Assembly: GCF_018687695.1 (NCBI RefSeq)
Contig: NZ_CP061303.1
Coordinates: forward strand, 992,001 to 1,056,000
Length of the DNA: 64,000 nucleotides
Direction: 5' to 3'
Source of the DNA: Polynucleobacter sp. MG-6-Vaara-E2
Lineage (GTDB): Bacteria > Pseudomonadota > Gammaproteobacteria > Burkholderiales > Burkholderiaceae
Below are positions 25,159 to 34,838 of this stretch, one piece after another (positions within the stretch are counted from its first letter, which is position 1; each line of letters begins with the position of its first letter). The translations under genes and the position numbers were made by a program. The notes beneath the pieces are model-generated. The model was not told where the DNA came from, searched no databases, and was given only the letters and a program-made list of their open reading frames with translations.

Positions 25159-26817
25159 CTACTTCCCCAATTGGGAGAGTAATTTACTGGGTGAGATCAC
25201 CTCTTGATCCAAGACAATCTCTATTAAGGCCCCCTTCTTACTTGCTAACGCCTTAGCAAAGGCCGGTGCAAACTCTTCAGTCTTAGTGATTCTAAATCCA
25301 GGCATACCAAAACTGTCTACAAACTTCACAAAATCTGGGTTTGTTAAGCCAGTTGCAATCACACGAGATTTAAATTCACGCTCTTGATGCATACGAATTG
25401 TTCCCAGCATGCTGTTATTCACAACCAATACGATAGGGAATGCCTCATAACGAGCTGCAGTAGCTAGCTCCTGGCAGTTCATCATGAAGTCACCATCACC
25501 ACAAACAGCAATTACTACCTTTTCAGGGCTAGCAATCTTTGCAGCAATGGCTGCTGGCAGGCCATAACCCATAGAGCCATTCGCAGGTGCTAATTGAGTT
25601 TTAAATGGACCATAAGGATAAAAACGGTGCACCCAGGTTGCAAAGTTACCTGCACCATTAGTCAAGATCGAATCGCGTGGAATCGAGTGAGGCAAAGAAC
25701 TCATGATCTGGGCTAATTGCATATCCCCAGGAACCGTGACTGGGCTTGAAAAAGCCAAATACTCATCATGAGCAGCATTCATTGCCGCAGGATCATGACT
25801 CTTACCCATATTCACGGTCTTTAACGCTGCACAGAAATTTTCAGGACTGCAATTTAATGCAAAGTCCGGTCTATATACGCGACCCAACTCTTCAGGACCT
25901 GACAACACATGAATCAATGTGGCTTTGGTCTGCGGGACTGACAAAATACTGTAGCCTGCTGTGGTCATTTCACCTAAGCGCTCACCAATCACCAGGAGCA
26001 CATCCGCCTCTTGAATTCGCTTGACTAAGGCAGGATTAGCACCAATTCCTAAATCACCTGCAAATGCAGGATCTAAGTTATCCAGAACATCTTGTGAGCG
26101 AAAGCTGGTTGCAACCGGCACACCCTCCCTATTGGCCCATGCCTTTAGGTCTTCGCAGGCAGCTGAATTCCAATTACCACCGCCAGCAATAATCATAGGT
26201 TTCTTAGCGGATGCAAAAGCCTGCATTGCCTGGTTAAAAATATTGCCATCTAAGCCTGGTTGCACAATGTGTGCTGGCTTCACAGGATTTTCTTGTCCAG
26301 ACATGTACAGCACATCCTCTGGTAATGCCAGAACTACAGGGCCTTTACGACCTGCCTGCGCAACATGAAAGGCATGCGAAACAAATTCATCAATGCGATC
26401 CACTCGATCAATACTACCCACCCATTTCGCGCACTCTGAATACATACGACGATAGTCAATCTCTTGAAAAGCTTCGCGCTCAACCATATCTGTACCAACC
26501 TGACCAACTAACAACACCATTGGGGTTGAATCTTGATAGGCAGTATGAATACCAACCATGGCGTTAGATGCGCCAGGTCCCCGGGTTACCATCACAACAC
26601 CGGGTTGACCAGTTAATTTTGCATAGGCCTCTGCCATATATGCAGCGCCACCCTCTTGACGGCAGGTAATGAAGCGAAAGTCTGGGTGATCTACAAGTCC
26701 GTTCAGAAGAGGTAAAAAGCTCTCTCCTGGAACACCAAAGGCAGTATCGACCCCTTGTCTGATTAATGCATTTGCCAAAATCTGGCCACCATTTAGCAGC
26801 TTGCTTGGTGTCTCCAT
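25159..26817 (-). CDS. Thiamin diphosphate-dependent enzyme, acetolactate-synthase-like
   Basis: A 552-aa ThDP enzyme with the three-domain layout of the acetolactate synthase/benzoylformate decarboxylase group. The catalytic glutamate is E55 in CRQEGGAAYMAEAY. The ThDP/Mg motif is CGDGDFMMN followed by VVNNS. There is no neighbouring ilvN regulatory subunit or ilvC, so a role in branched-chain synthesis is unlikely. Glyoxylate carboligase- or decarboxylase-like functions are possible. It is divergent from an FAH-family hydrolase, with 177 bp between the starts. Confidence 0.82.
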   Translation of the reverse strand: METPSKLLNGGQILANALIRQGVDTAFGVPGESFLPLLNGLVDHPDFRFITCRQEGGAAYMAEAYAKLTGQPGVVMVTRGPGASNAMVGIHTAYQDSTPMVLLVGQVGTDMVEREAFQEIDYRRMYSECAKWVGSIDRVDRIDEFVSHAFHVAQAGRKGPVVLALPEDVLYMSGQENPVKPAHIVQPGLDGNIFNQAMQAFASAKKPMIIAGGGNWNSAACEDLKAWANREGVPVATSFRSQDVLDNLDPAFAGDLGIGANPALVKRIQEADVLLVIGERLGEMTTAGYSILSVPQTKATLIHVLSGPEELGRVYRPDFALNCSPENFCAALKTVNMGKSHDPAAMNAAHDEYLAFSSPVTVPGDMQLAQIMSSLPHSIPRDSILTNGAGNFATWVHRFYPYGPFKTQLAPANGSMGYGLPAAIAAKIASPEKVVIAVCGDGDFMMNCQELATAARYEAFPIVLVVNNSMLGTIRMHQEREFKSRVIATGLTNPDFVKFVDSFGMPGFRITKTEEFAPAFAKALASKKGALIEIVLDQEVISPSKLLSQLGK

Positions 26818-26994
26818 ATAGTTCTTATGCTTTCTGATGAGTATTAATTCACAAACGTCTATCTAGAAAGTTATCACACTTTATAGGTCCCAGCCCCCTT
26901 GCCAAAGCCGATTGAAGCGACGCACCGCCCCTTCTAACTGACCTATACTGCGAAAACGAATAATTCATAAACCAATCTCATTGGAGACAGAGAC

Positions 26995-27864
26995 ATGAGG
27001 CTATTTGGCTTTAAGGGCTTGAATGGAAACGACGGCGTTGGTGCGCTCTCAAAAGGCGGATCTGATACGTATATTGATTTATGCGCTACCGATCCTCAGA
27101 TCCCCAATAATCTTCAAGACATTATTCAGTCTCAAGCCCACTTAGATCGCACTGCAGCGGTTATTGCAAACCCTAAAGCAGTAACAGGAAATCTCAAAGA
27201 CGTTTCCTTTAAGGTACCAATCGAGAGACCAGGAAAAATTGTGTGCATGGGTCTGAATTATGCAGATCATGCGAAAGAAGGCGGCAATGCGAGACCGGAG
27301 TACCCAAGCTTTTTTATGCGGGGACCAAGTTCATTGACTGCACACTTGAGTCCAATCATGCGACCCAAGGTTTCTGACAAGCTTGACTACGAAGCAGAGC
27401 TAGCTTTTGTTGTTGGTAAAAAGGCGCGCAACCTCAACCTAGAGAATGCTTTAGATTGTGTCGCTGCTTACAGCATCTTTAATGACGGAAGTATTCGGGA
27501 TTACCAACGCAAAACAACCCAGTGGACGATTGGCAAAAACTTTGATCAAACTGGTGCATTTGGTCCGTGGTTAGTAACCCCCGATGAACTTCCTGCTGGC
27601 TGTCATGGCCTGAGTATTCAATCTCGCCTAAATGGGCAAGTGATGCAAAACGCCAATACCAAAGATTTTCTCTGGGGTGTTGCAGAAACCATTGTGCTCA
27701 TTTCAGAATGCATGACTCTTGAGCCAGGAGATGTGGTGATCACTGGTACCCCAGCTGGCGTTGGTTACGCAAGAACCCCACCCGTCTTTATGAAACCAGG
27801 GGACGTCTGCGAAATTGAAATTGAATCCATTGGCATCCTGAGAAATACCATCGCCGACGAATAA
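26995..27864 (+). CDS. Fumarylacetoacetate hydrolase-family protein
   Basis: A 289-aa FAH-superfamily enzyme. The metal ligands are seen as EAE in LDYEAELAFVVGKKA and Asp in FNDGSIRDYQRK, and the C-terminal VITGTPAGVGYARTPPVFMKPGDVCEIEIE is a strong signature. Members hydrolyse or decarboxylate keto-acids (fumarylpyruvate, oxaloacetate, 2-keto-3-deoxy sugar acids, ureidoglycolate). The substrate here is not readable. A GGAG ribosome site precedes the ATG. A 9-bp inverted repeat without T-run follows at 27887-27919. Confidence 0.85.
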   Translation: MRLFGFKGLNGNDGVGALSKGGSDTYIDLCATDPQIPNNLQDIIQSQAHLDRTAAVIANPKAVTGNLKDVSFKVPIERPGKIVCMGLNYADHAKEGGNARPEYPSFFMRGPSSLTAHLSPIMRPKVSDKLDYEAELAFVVGKKARNLNLENALDCVAAYSIFNDGSIRDYQRKTTQWTIGKNFDQTGAFGPWLVTPDELPAGCHGLSIQSRLNGQVMQNANTKDFLWGVAETIVLISECMTLEPGDVVITGTPAGVGYARTPPVFMKPGDVCEIEIESIGILRNTIADE

Positions 27865-27965
27865 GTCACTACGTATTAAAAATATTCCCCTAATTAGCCT
27901 TAATTGAGCCAATTAGGGGCTCCTACCCCAGAGCAAAAGGGCTTGGCAGGCATTAAAATAGGCTC

Positions 27966-29285
27966 ATGATGAAAACGCCAGAACTCCTAGCCCCCGCAGG
28001 CAGCCTCCAAATGCTCGAAACCGCTTTTGATTTTGGAGCGGATGCTATTTATGCAGGCCAACCACGCTACTCCCTACGCGTTCGCAATAACGATTTCGGC
28101 AAGATTGAAGTACTCAAGCAGGGTATTGATACCGCCCATGAATTAGGTAAGAAGTTTTATCTTGTTTCTAATTTGTTACCCCATGGTGGCAAGACTCGCA
28201 CCTATATTCGCGATATGTCACCGGTTGTGGCATTAAAGCCAGACGCACTCATCATGTCTGATCCGGGTCTTATCATGATGGCCCGAGAAGCTTGGCCGGA
28301 TATGCCTATTCATCTATCTGTTCAGGCCAACACAGTTAACGGGGCCTCTGCTAAATTTTGGCGCTCTGTTGGGATTAGCCGCGTCATTTTGTCTCGCGAA
28401 CTTTCCTTTGATGAGATTGAAGAAGTCCGTCAAGATTGTCCAGAGATGGAGCTTGAAGTATTTGTCCACGGTGCTTTATGTATTGCCTACTCAGGCCGTT
28501 GCTTACTATCAGGCTACATGTCACACCGTGATTCAAATCAAGGGGCTTGCACTAATGCCTGTCGCTGGGATTACAAAGTGAAGCCAGGACAGCAAAATCA
28601 AAGTGGTGATGTCGTACTACTCCAAGAGGCTAGAAGACCTGATGACTTGATGCCAATGGAAGAAGATGAGCACGGCACTTACATCATGAACTCAAAAGAT
28701 TTACGTGCTGTTGAGCATATTGAACGGCTCACCAAGATGGGTGTCGACTCCTTCAAAATTGAAGGCCGCACCAAGTCGCCATATTACGTATCTCGAACTG
28801 TACAAGCCTATCGATCTGCCATTGATGATGCTGTGGCGGGTAGACCATTTGATACAACCTTACTAGGTAATCTAGAGGGCTTAGCTAATCGCGGCTATAC
28901 CGATGGCTTTTACGAACGCCATCATGACAAAGAATATCAACTGTATATGCGCGGCCATTCTCTTTCAGGCAGAAGTCTCTATGTTGGTGAGACCCTTGAG
29001 ATTGATCAGGTTAGTGGTCGTGTAAGAGTCGATGTTAAGAATCGCTTCTCCGTGGGGGACAAACTCGAAGTGATTGAACCACAAGGCAATCAAGATGTGA
29101 TCTTAGAGGCCATGTGGAATATGCAAGGCGAATCTATTGCTGTTGCGCCTGGCTCTGGGCACTTTGTTTGGATCAAACTACCCCTCAAAGGTAAGAAGGC
29201 ATATATCGCTCGATACACCAATGAACCCGCTCCAATCGAGGCGAGCTCCGCTTGCTCAAGTGGTGAATCTTGCTGTAATGCCTAA
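27966..29285 (+). CDS. trhP: tRNA uridine-34 hydroxylation protein TrhP (U32 family)
   Basis: A 439-aa member of the U32 'peptidase' family of the YegQ/TrhP type, which makes 5-hydroxyuridine at tRNA wobble position 34 from prephenate. The N-terminal ELLAPAGSLQMLETAFDFGADAIYAG is the U32 signature. A four-cysteine group appears in ALCIAYSGRC and GACTNACRWDY, the probable iron-sulfur site. The C-terminal tail is Cys-rich (SSACSSGESCCNA). It starts with two adjacent ATGs. The next gene begins 15 bp downstream. Confidence 0.88.
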   Translation: MMKTPELLAPAGSLQMLETAFDFGADAIYAGQPRYSLRVRNNDFGKIEVLKQGIDTAHELGKKFYLVSNLLPHGGKTRTYIRDMSPVVALKPDALIMSDPGLIMMAREAWPDMPIHLSVQANTVNGASAKFWRSVGISRVILSRELSFDEIEEVRQDCPEMELEVFVHGALCIAYSGRCLLSGYMSHRDSNQGACTNACRWDYKVKPGQQNQSGDVVLLQEARRPDDLMPMEEDEHGTYIMNSKDLRAVEHIERLTKMGVDSFKIEGRTKSPYYVSRTVQAYRSAIDDAVAGRPFDTTLLGNLEGLANRGYTDGFYERHHDKEYQLYMRGHSLSGRSLYVGETLEIDQVSGRVRVDVKNRFSVGDKLEVIEPQGNQDVILEAMWNMQGESIAVAPGSGHFVWIKLPLKGKKAYIARYTNEPAPIEASSACSSGESCCNA

Positions 29286-29300
29286 GTACCAATAAGAGAT

Positions 29301-29837
29301 ATGACCGATATTTCCTCTGCAGCACCAAAACATAATTTCAAACAAGGATTAATAGAGGAAGCTAAAAAAGCTTTCGCCCTCACGATTTATTTTGGCCTCT
29401 GGTTTTGTTCTCTAACCTTATTAGCAGTTACAGCCATTGATGAGCGCCCTATTCCATTGACTATTTTTGGCTTTGCTTTTGTAAAGGCTGCGATCACAGC
29501 AAAATTTATGTTGATTGGTCAAGCCATCTATCCAATCAGAGTCAGTAAACATCATGGAATTGTGCGATCACTTTTGATTGAGTCAATCATCTATCTTGTC
29601 ATTGTGCTGGCGCTTAATTACCTTGAAGCTGGTATTGATGGTTTGATCCATGGAAAAAACTTTGTTGAATCGATGTTGGCCTTTGGTCACTCTGATCCCT
29701 TACACGTTCTAGCTATGGCTCTTGTCTACTGGCTAATCGTATGGCCGTACCTCCTCTATTGCGGCACCTTAATCATCCTTGGTAGAGAAAATTTCACTAC
29801 ATTGCTTTTTGGCTACAAAAATACCTTAGGCAAGTGA
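29301..29837 (+). CDS. Unknown four-helix membrane protein
   Basis: A 178-aa protein I do not recognise. Four hydrophobic segments are visible at about residues 25-44, 53-75, 90-108 and 135-158, with a positively charged N-terminus and no signal peptide. It lies 15 bp after trhP and 1 bp before a beta-barrel-type protein gene, so it is probably in the same transcript. No catalytic motif is evident. Confidence 0.75.
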   Translation: MTDISSAAPKHNFKQGLIEEAKKAFALTIYFGLWFCSLTLLAVTAIDERPIPLTIFGFAFVKAAITAKFMLIGQAIYPIRVSKHHGIVRSLLIESIIYLVIVLALNYLEAGIDGLIHGKNFVESMLAFGHSDPLHVLAMALVYWLIVWPYLLYCGTLIILGRENFTTLLFGYKNTLGK

Positions 29838-29838
29838 A

Positions 29839-30753
29839 GTGATTTTGCGGCAATCTTTTGTCCGACAATGGTCAGCAATGCGGGTGCAACTTAGCCTAGT
29901 TGGCATGCTTTGCTTCTCAATAGTTTGTCTGCAAGCGCAGGCACAAGAAATTGAAGCGCGTGCATATTCCAATGCACCAATAGGTATAAACTTTATAACG
30001 GGTGGTCTTGCACAAGCTAAGAGCGGTTCGTACATACTGAATACTCAGGCGCTGAGCATGACGCATGTGCTTGATGTTGCTGGCCAATCTGGGCGACTCA
30101 CCTTAGTGCTACCCTACTCAGAACTAACGGGCACGGGACAAGTTGGCGGACAATCCATCAACGCTTCTGCTGAAGGCTTATCTGATCCAATGATTAAGGC
30201 ATCAGTTAATCTATACGGTGCTCCAGCCCTAACCAATAGTCAATTTAAAGACTACCTACAAGATCTCATTATTGGGGCCAGCTTGGCAGCTACTATCCCA
30301 TGGGGCAAATACAACAACAATCAAATGATTAATGTCGGTGCCAATCGATCATTAATACAACCTGCCATGGGATTTTCACAAGCTGTTGGGCCATGGCGTT
30401 TGGAATTGGCGGGTATGGCAACGATATACACCAGTAACACCAGTTATTTAGGCAGCAATACGCTCTCACAAAATCCTATCTATTCTGGCGAAACCCACGC
30501 CATTTATTACTTCCCCAATACTGCGTGGATTTCTGCTGATGCCACTTATTTCACGGGCGGACAAATATACATCAACGGCATTCCTGCTAATGGCCCTCAA
30601 GAAAATTGGCGTTTTGGTAGCACCCTGTCTTATCCCATTGATCAGCAAAATTCCATCCGTCTCACTGGTAGCAAAGGAGTCTACTCACGTACTGACACCA
30701 GCTATAACGCGGTGGGTATATCGTGGCAATTCCGCTGGGGAGGCTCCCCTTAG
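29839..30753 (+). CDS. Outer-membrane beta-barrel, MetA-pathway phenol degradation family
   Basis: A 304-aa exported protein (266 after signal removal from the second start). It has alternating polar/aromatic strands and ends in an aromatic strand, YNAVGISWQFRWGGSP, as expected of outer-membrane barrels. The sequence resembles the SphA/'MetA-pathway of phenol degradation' putative transporters. The frame opens with GTG 29839, but ATG 29878 gives a cleaner signal peptide (MRVQLSLVGMLCFSIVCLQAQAQ) and may be the true start. Neither has a good ribosome site. Confidence 0.75.
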   Translation: MILRQSFVRQWSAMRVQLSLVGMLCFSIVCLQAQAQEIEARAYSNAPIGINFITGGLAQAKSGSYILNTQALSMTHVLDVAGQSGRLTLVLPYSELTGTGQVGGQSINASAEGLSDPMIKASVNLYGAPALTNSQFKDYLQDLIIGASLAATIPWGKYNNNQMINVGANRSLIQPAMGFSQAVGPWRLELAGMATIYTSNTSYLGSNTLSQNPIYSGETHAIYYFPNTAWISADATYFTGGQIYINGIPANGPQENWRFGSTLSYPIDQQNSIRLTGSKGVYSRTDTSYNAVGISWQFRWGGSP

Positions 30754-30819
30754 GTATGAACGCGCTGGGATAGCTACAATTAAGAAAAAGCATTCCATAA
30801 ACAATCATTCGAGACAACT

Positions 30820-32568
30820 ATGAGCTCCAAGCCAAAAGACAATAAAACTCCTTCAGAGACAGGCCTGCGTAAAGGTCTGACGAGTTACGGCGACAAAGGC
30901 TTTTCTCTTTTCTTGCGTAAAGCATTTATTAAAGGTGCCGGCTATACCAATAGCGCACTTGATCGTCCCGTGATCGGCATTATTAATACAGGAAGCGCCT
31001 ACAACCCCTGCCACGGCAATATGCCGCAACTCATTGAGGCCGTAAAACGTGGAGTAATGCTTGCCGGTGGTTTACCGATGGAGTTTCCAACGATTTCGAT
31101 TCATGAGAGTTTTGCCGCCCCTACGAGCATGTATTTGCGCAACCTCATGTCGATGGATACCGAAGAAATGTTGCGCGCTCAACCAATGGATGCAGTGGTC
31201 ATGATTGGTGGCTGCGATAAAACTGTTCCGGCTCAAATGATGGGCGCCGCTTCAGCAGGTCTTCCTGCCATTCAACTCATTACCGGATCGATGCTCACCG
31301 GATCCCATCGCAGCGAACGTGTTGGCGCTTGTACCGACTGTCGTCGCTATTGGGGAAAGTTTCGTGCGGGCGAAATTGATGAAGTTGAAAAAGATGAGGT
31401 TAACGACCAACTAGTTGCTAGTGTTGGCACCTGCTCAGTCATGGGTACCGCCAGTACGATGGCCTGTATTTCTGAGGCGCTCGGCATGACGGTTCCTGGT
31501 GGCGCTACCCCTCCAGCCGTTACTGCGGATCGCATTCGGGTTGCAGAAGAAACTGGAGCCTGCGCTGTTCAAATGGCAAAAGATGGCTTAACCATCGACA
31601 AAATTCTGACTGCAGATGCCTTTGAAAATGCGATGCGCGTTTTACTAGCCATTGGCGGCTCTACCAATGGCATAGTTCACTTAGCCGCTATTGCCGGCCG
31701 CATGGGCCTTGAGATTGATCTAGATGCACTGGATAAGATGGGCAACGAAACCCCGGTGTTGGTTGACCTAAAACCATCAGGCGATCATTACATGGAAAAC
31801 TTTCATGATGCTGGTGGGATGACAACCCTTCTCAGAGAACTCAAGCCCCTTCTAAAGTTAAATACCATGACAGTCACTGGCAGGACCCTTGGTGAAGAAA
31901 TTGATGCCGGGGCACCAAGCTTTAAGCAAGATGTTGTGCGCAGAATCGATAATCCAATCTATCCGCGAGGCAGTATTGCAGTGCTTCATGGCAATCTAGC
32001 TCCTGGTGGCGCGATTATTAAGCAATCGGCTGCCGATGAAAAACTCATGGAGCATGAAGGTCGCGCAGTAGTCTTTGAAAACTCAGAAGATCTAGCCAAT
32101 CGCATTGATAGCCCTGATCTGGATGTCACTGTAGATGACATTATTGTTTTAAAAAATATCGGCCCTAAAGGTGCGCCTGGTATGCCTGAGGCTGGTTATA
32201 TTCACATCCCCATGAAATTGGCGCGTGCTGGCGTGAAAGATATTGTCCGCATCTCTGACGGTCGCATGAGCGGGACAGCCTTTGGTACGATCGTCTTGCA
32301 CGTAACACCAGAATCAGCGATTGGTGGACCCTTGGCCCATGTGCGCAATGGTGATCGGATTCGTCTGAGTGTGAAGAACCGTGAGATTAGTTTGCTTATT
32401 TCTGATGAAGAATTAGCAAAACGCGCAATTGAAAACCCTATCACCCCACCTACCGCCGAGCGTGGCTATAAAAAACTCTTTTTAGATACGGTAACGCAAG
32501 CAGATAAAGGGGTGGATTTTGACTTCTTACGTGCAGCTAAGATGGTTGGCAAGACGCCTAGCAAGTAA
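30820..32568 (+). CDS. IlvD/Edd-family dehydratase
   Basis: A 582-aa iron-sulfur dehydratase. The three cluster cysteines are C64 (YNPCHGN), C132 (IGGCDKT) and C205 (GTCSVMGTASTMAC). An ERVGACTDCRRYWGKFRAGEID segment replaces the loop of classical IlvD and is shared with sugar-acid dehydratases and relatives. It may act on dihydroxy acids (branched-chain synthesis) or on aldonic acids. With no ilv genes nearby I leave it unnamed. It converges with the acyl-CoA ligase gene (15 bp gap). Confidence 0.85.
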   Translation: MSSKPKDNKTPSETGLRKGLTSYGDKGFSLFLRKAFIKGAGYTNSALDRPVIGIINTGSAYNPCHGNMPQLIEAVKRGVMLAGGLPMEFPTISIHESFAAPTSMYLRNLMSMDTEEMLRAQPMDAVVMIGGCDKTVPAQMMGAASAGLPAIQLITGSMLTGSHRSERVGACTDCRRYWGKFRAGEIDEVEKDEVNDQLVASVGTCSVMGTASTMACISEALGMTVPGGATPPAVTADRIRVAEETGACAVQMAKDGLTIDKILTADAFENAMRVLLAIGGSTNGIVHLAAIAGRMGLEIDLDALDKMGNETPVLVDLKPSGDHYMENFHDAGGMTTLLRELKPLLKLNTMTVTGRTLGEEIDAGAPSFKQDVVRRIDNPIYPRGSIAVLHGNLAPGGAIIKQSAADEKLMEHEGRAVVFENSEDLANRIDSPDLDVTVDDIIVLKNIGPKGAPGMPEAGYIHIPMKLARAGVKDIVRISDGRMSGTAFGTIVLHVTPESAIGGPLAHVRNGDRIRLSVKNREISLLISDEELAKRAIENPITPPTAERGYKKLFLDTVTQADKGVDFDFLRAAKMVGKTPSK

Positions 32569-32583
32569 AAACTGTATTTAAGC

Positions 32584-34254
32584 TTAGATATTTCTGAGCT
32601 CACGGCGCAAAATCTTGCCTACATTTGATTTAGGAAGTTCGTGGATGAATACCACTTTTCTAGGTCGCTTGTAGCTGGTGAGATGCTCTTTGCAATACTG
32701 CAAAACATCGGATTCAGTAATGTCGTGATTGGATTTGACGACATAGGCTTTGACAATCTCGCCTAACTTGCGATGCGGCACACCAATGACTGCGCACTCT
32801 CTTATACCGGGCATTTGCACCAAGATATCCTCTACATCATTTGGGAAGACCTTAAAACCAGCCACCACAATCATGTCTTTTTTACGATCCACAATTTGGA
32901 TATGGCCTTCTGGAGTAATTAATCCAATATCACCCGACTTAAAGTATCCATCAGCAGTCATGCAATGCGATGTCTCTTCGGGCTTATTCCAGTAACCTGG
33001 CATCACCTGTGGACCTTTGATACAGATCTCCCCAGGGGTTCCTTGTGGTAACTCCACCTCATCATCATCGAGAATGACGACATCGGTACTGGGCATGGGC
33101 ATCCCAATATGACCTGTGAAATGCTTCTCTAGTGGACTATTCACACACACTACAGGCGAGGTCTCAGACAAGCCATACCCCTGCGCAATTGAGCATCCTG
33201 TAAGGGCTTGCCAATGATCAGCAGTCTTTTTATGGACTGCCATACCACCACCAATGGTGACTAACAAGTTCGGTAATTTAACTTTTTTAAATTCAGGGCG
33301 ATGTATTAAGGCATGAAAGAGCGTGTTGACTCCGGGAAATATATTGATCTTCGGATGCCTCATTAGCATCTTAATAAAACCATCAATATCTCGTGGGTTA
33401 GCCACCAATACCAACAGCGCCCCTTTGGTAATACCTAAAAAAGCACATGCGGTTAAAGCAAATATATGCGTCATTGGTAACGCACATAAAAAATGGAGTT
33501 GCTGCTCATTGCGATGCTTGAGCCCAGGATTAAGCCATGTCTCGATTTGCATCACGTTTGACAAAATATTGCGATGTAGCAAGATGGCGCCTTTAGAGGT
33601 GCCCGTGGTGCCACCGGTATATTGCAAAAAAGCAATGTCATCTAATTCAATGGCAAGCTTTTGAAATGAATGTTGGCCACCAATGCGCAGCGCGTCATTA
33701 AACTTGATGTGATCAAAATTCCAAGGGGGAACCATTTTCTTAATATTGCGTGCCACCCAATTCACAATATGCCCCTTAAGACCCAGCAACTCGCCAGGGC
33801 TACTCACAATCACTTGCTTTAATGGCACTTGTTCTGCAATCTGTTGATAGGTATTGGCAAAGTTTTCCATGAGTACCAAAACCGATGCACCACTATCTTG
33901 CAATTGAGCCTCAAGTTCACGGGCCGTATAGAGGGGATTGATATTAACAACGGTATAGCCAGCGCGCAATGTTCCAATCATGGCGACGACATACTCAATG
34001 ACGTTTGGATACATGAGTGCTACGCGCGCACCCTTTTCTAGCCCTAAGGCGTGAAGGTAAGAGGCAAATTCTTGAGACAAACTATCTAGTTGTCGATAGG
34101 TAAAAAATTTACCCATGGACTCCACAGCCTGGCGATTGGCATAACGCTCAAAGCATTCTTCAAAAAAATCCGCTAGAGATGAATGTGAAGGAGCACCAAT
34201 TTCCTGAGGAACATCTAGAGGATAGTTTTTTAACCAAGGCTTAGAGTTACTCAT
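32584..34254 (-). CDS. fadD: Long-chain fatty acid-CoA ligase
   Basis: A 556-aa AMP-forming acyl-CoA synthetase that activates fatty acids for beta-oxidation or lipid synthesis. The P-loop YTGGTTGTSKGA, the YGLSETSP motif and the C-terminal GEICIKGPQVMPGYWNKPEET and SGDIG blocks are all present, with the acceptor lysine near the end (PKSNVGKILRREL). I start it at ATG 34252-34254; an upstream in-frame TTG at 34266 would add four residues. It lies 15 bp downstream of a nucleosidase gene. Confidence 0.9.
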   Translation of the reverse strand: MSNSKPWLKNYPLDVPQEIGAPSHSSLADFFEECFERYANRQAVESMGKFFTYRQLDSLSQEFASYLHALGLEKGARVALMYPNVIEYVVAMIGTLRAGYTVVNINPLYTARELEAQLQDSGASVLVLMENFANTYQQIAEQVPLKQVIVSSPGELLGLKGHIVNWVARNIKKMVPPWNFDHIKFNDALRIGGQHSFQKLAIELDDIAFLQYTGGTTGTSKGAILLHRNILSNVMQIETWLNPGLKHRNEQQLHFLCALPMTHIFALTACAFLGITKGALLVLVANPRDIDGFIKMLMRHPKINIFPGVNTLFHALIHRPEFKKVKLPNLLVTIGGGMAVHKKTADHWQALTGCSIAQGYGLSETSPVVCVNSPLEKHFTGHIGMPMPSTDVVILDDDEVELPQGTPGEICIKGPQVMPGYWNKPEETSHCMTADGYFKSGDIGLITPEGHIQIVDRKKDMIVVAGFKVFPNDVEDILVQMPGIRECAVIGVPHRKLGEIVKAYVVKSNHDITESDVLQYCKEHLTSYKRPRKVVFIHELPKSNVGKILRRELRNI

Positions 34255-34269
34255 GCCGTATCTCAATCC

Positions 34270-34836
34270 CTAGCTCATTAACTGCTTTAGTCGATCAATG
34301 AATAGATCTTGGCCATGATTAACCTTTTCCTGCCAATCATTTGCAGAGTTTTCATTGGCATCATCAGTAATATATTTGAGGGACTGCCAAGGAATTTGAT
34401 ATTGGTGTGCAGTCGCCGCAATGGCAAATAATTCCATATCAACTACATCCACGCCTTGACTGTGGAGCCAAGGATCGCGAGCAGTAACGAAACTATCGCC
34501 GGTGCCACAAACATATTCTCCTGAAGATAAATACTCTGAAGGATTTAGGCAGAATGGAGTTTGGCCCCGGGGAGCAAGAGGCTCTGTATTCATGTCGCGC
34601 TGTATCACCTTACCAATCTCTAATAATCCATGAAGATCAGAATTGACTTTCCCAGCGGTACCAAAATTGAGGATATGTGCAGGTGCAAATTGGTGAATGG
34701 CCTTGACACTGGCAATCGTGGCATTGATCTTGCCAATTCCGGAATAGACAATTTCCACCCCTGGTGGAAGTGCTGAACGCTTGAGCTCGCTCTCTAATGC
34801 GGTAATAATCAAGTAATTCGTTTTCATGTCTGCCAT
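34270..34836 (-). CDS. MTA/SAH nucleosidase-like phosphorylase
   Basis: A 188-aa protein of the PNP/UDP phosphorylase family closest in style to 5'-methylthioadenosine/S-adenosylhomocysteine nucleosidases. Substrate residues appear in VDVVDMELFAIAA and the catalytic Asp in KYITDDAN. It is shorter than E. coli Mtn (232 aa). Such enzymes release free adenine. The start codon is 2 bp from the divergent apt start; a second ATG three codons later (MKTNYL) would widen the gap. Confidence 0.75.
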   Translation of the reverse strand: MADMKTNYLIITALESELKRSALPPGVEIVYSGIGKINATIASVKAIHQFAPAHILNFGTAGKVNSDLHGLLEIGKVIQRDMNTEPLAPRGQTPFCLNPSEYLSSGEYVCGTGDSFVTARDPWLHSQGVDVVDMELFAIAATAHQYQIPWQSLKYITDDANENSANDWQEKVNHGQDLFIDRLKQLMS

Positions 34837-34838
34837 AT

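Noticed and set aside
27887..27919. Inverted repeat CCCCTAATT ... AATTAGGGG after the FAH-family gene, considered as a terminator
   Set aside because: Fifteen-base loop and no T-run; not called as a terminator, although it may still form a weak hairpin.
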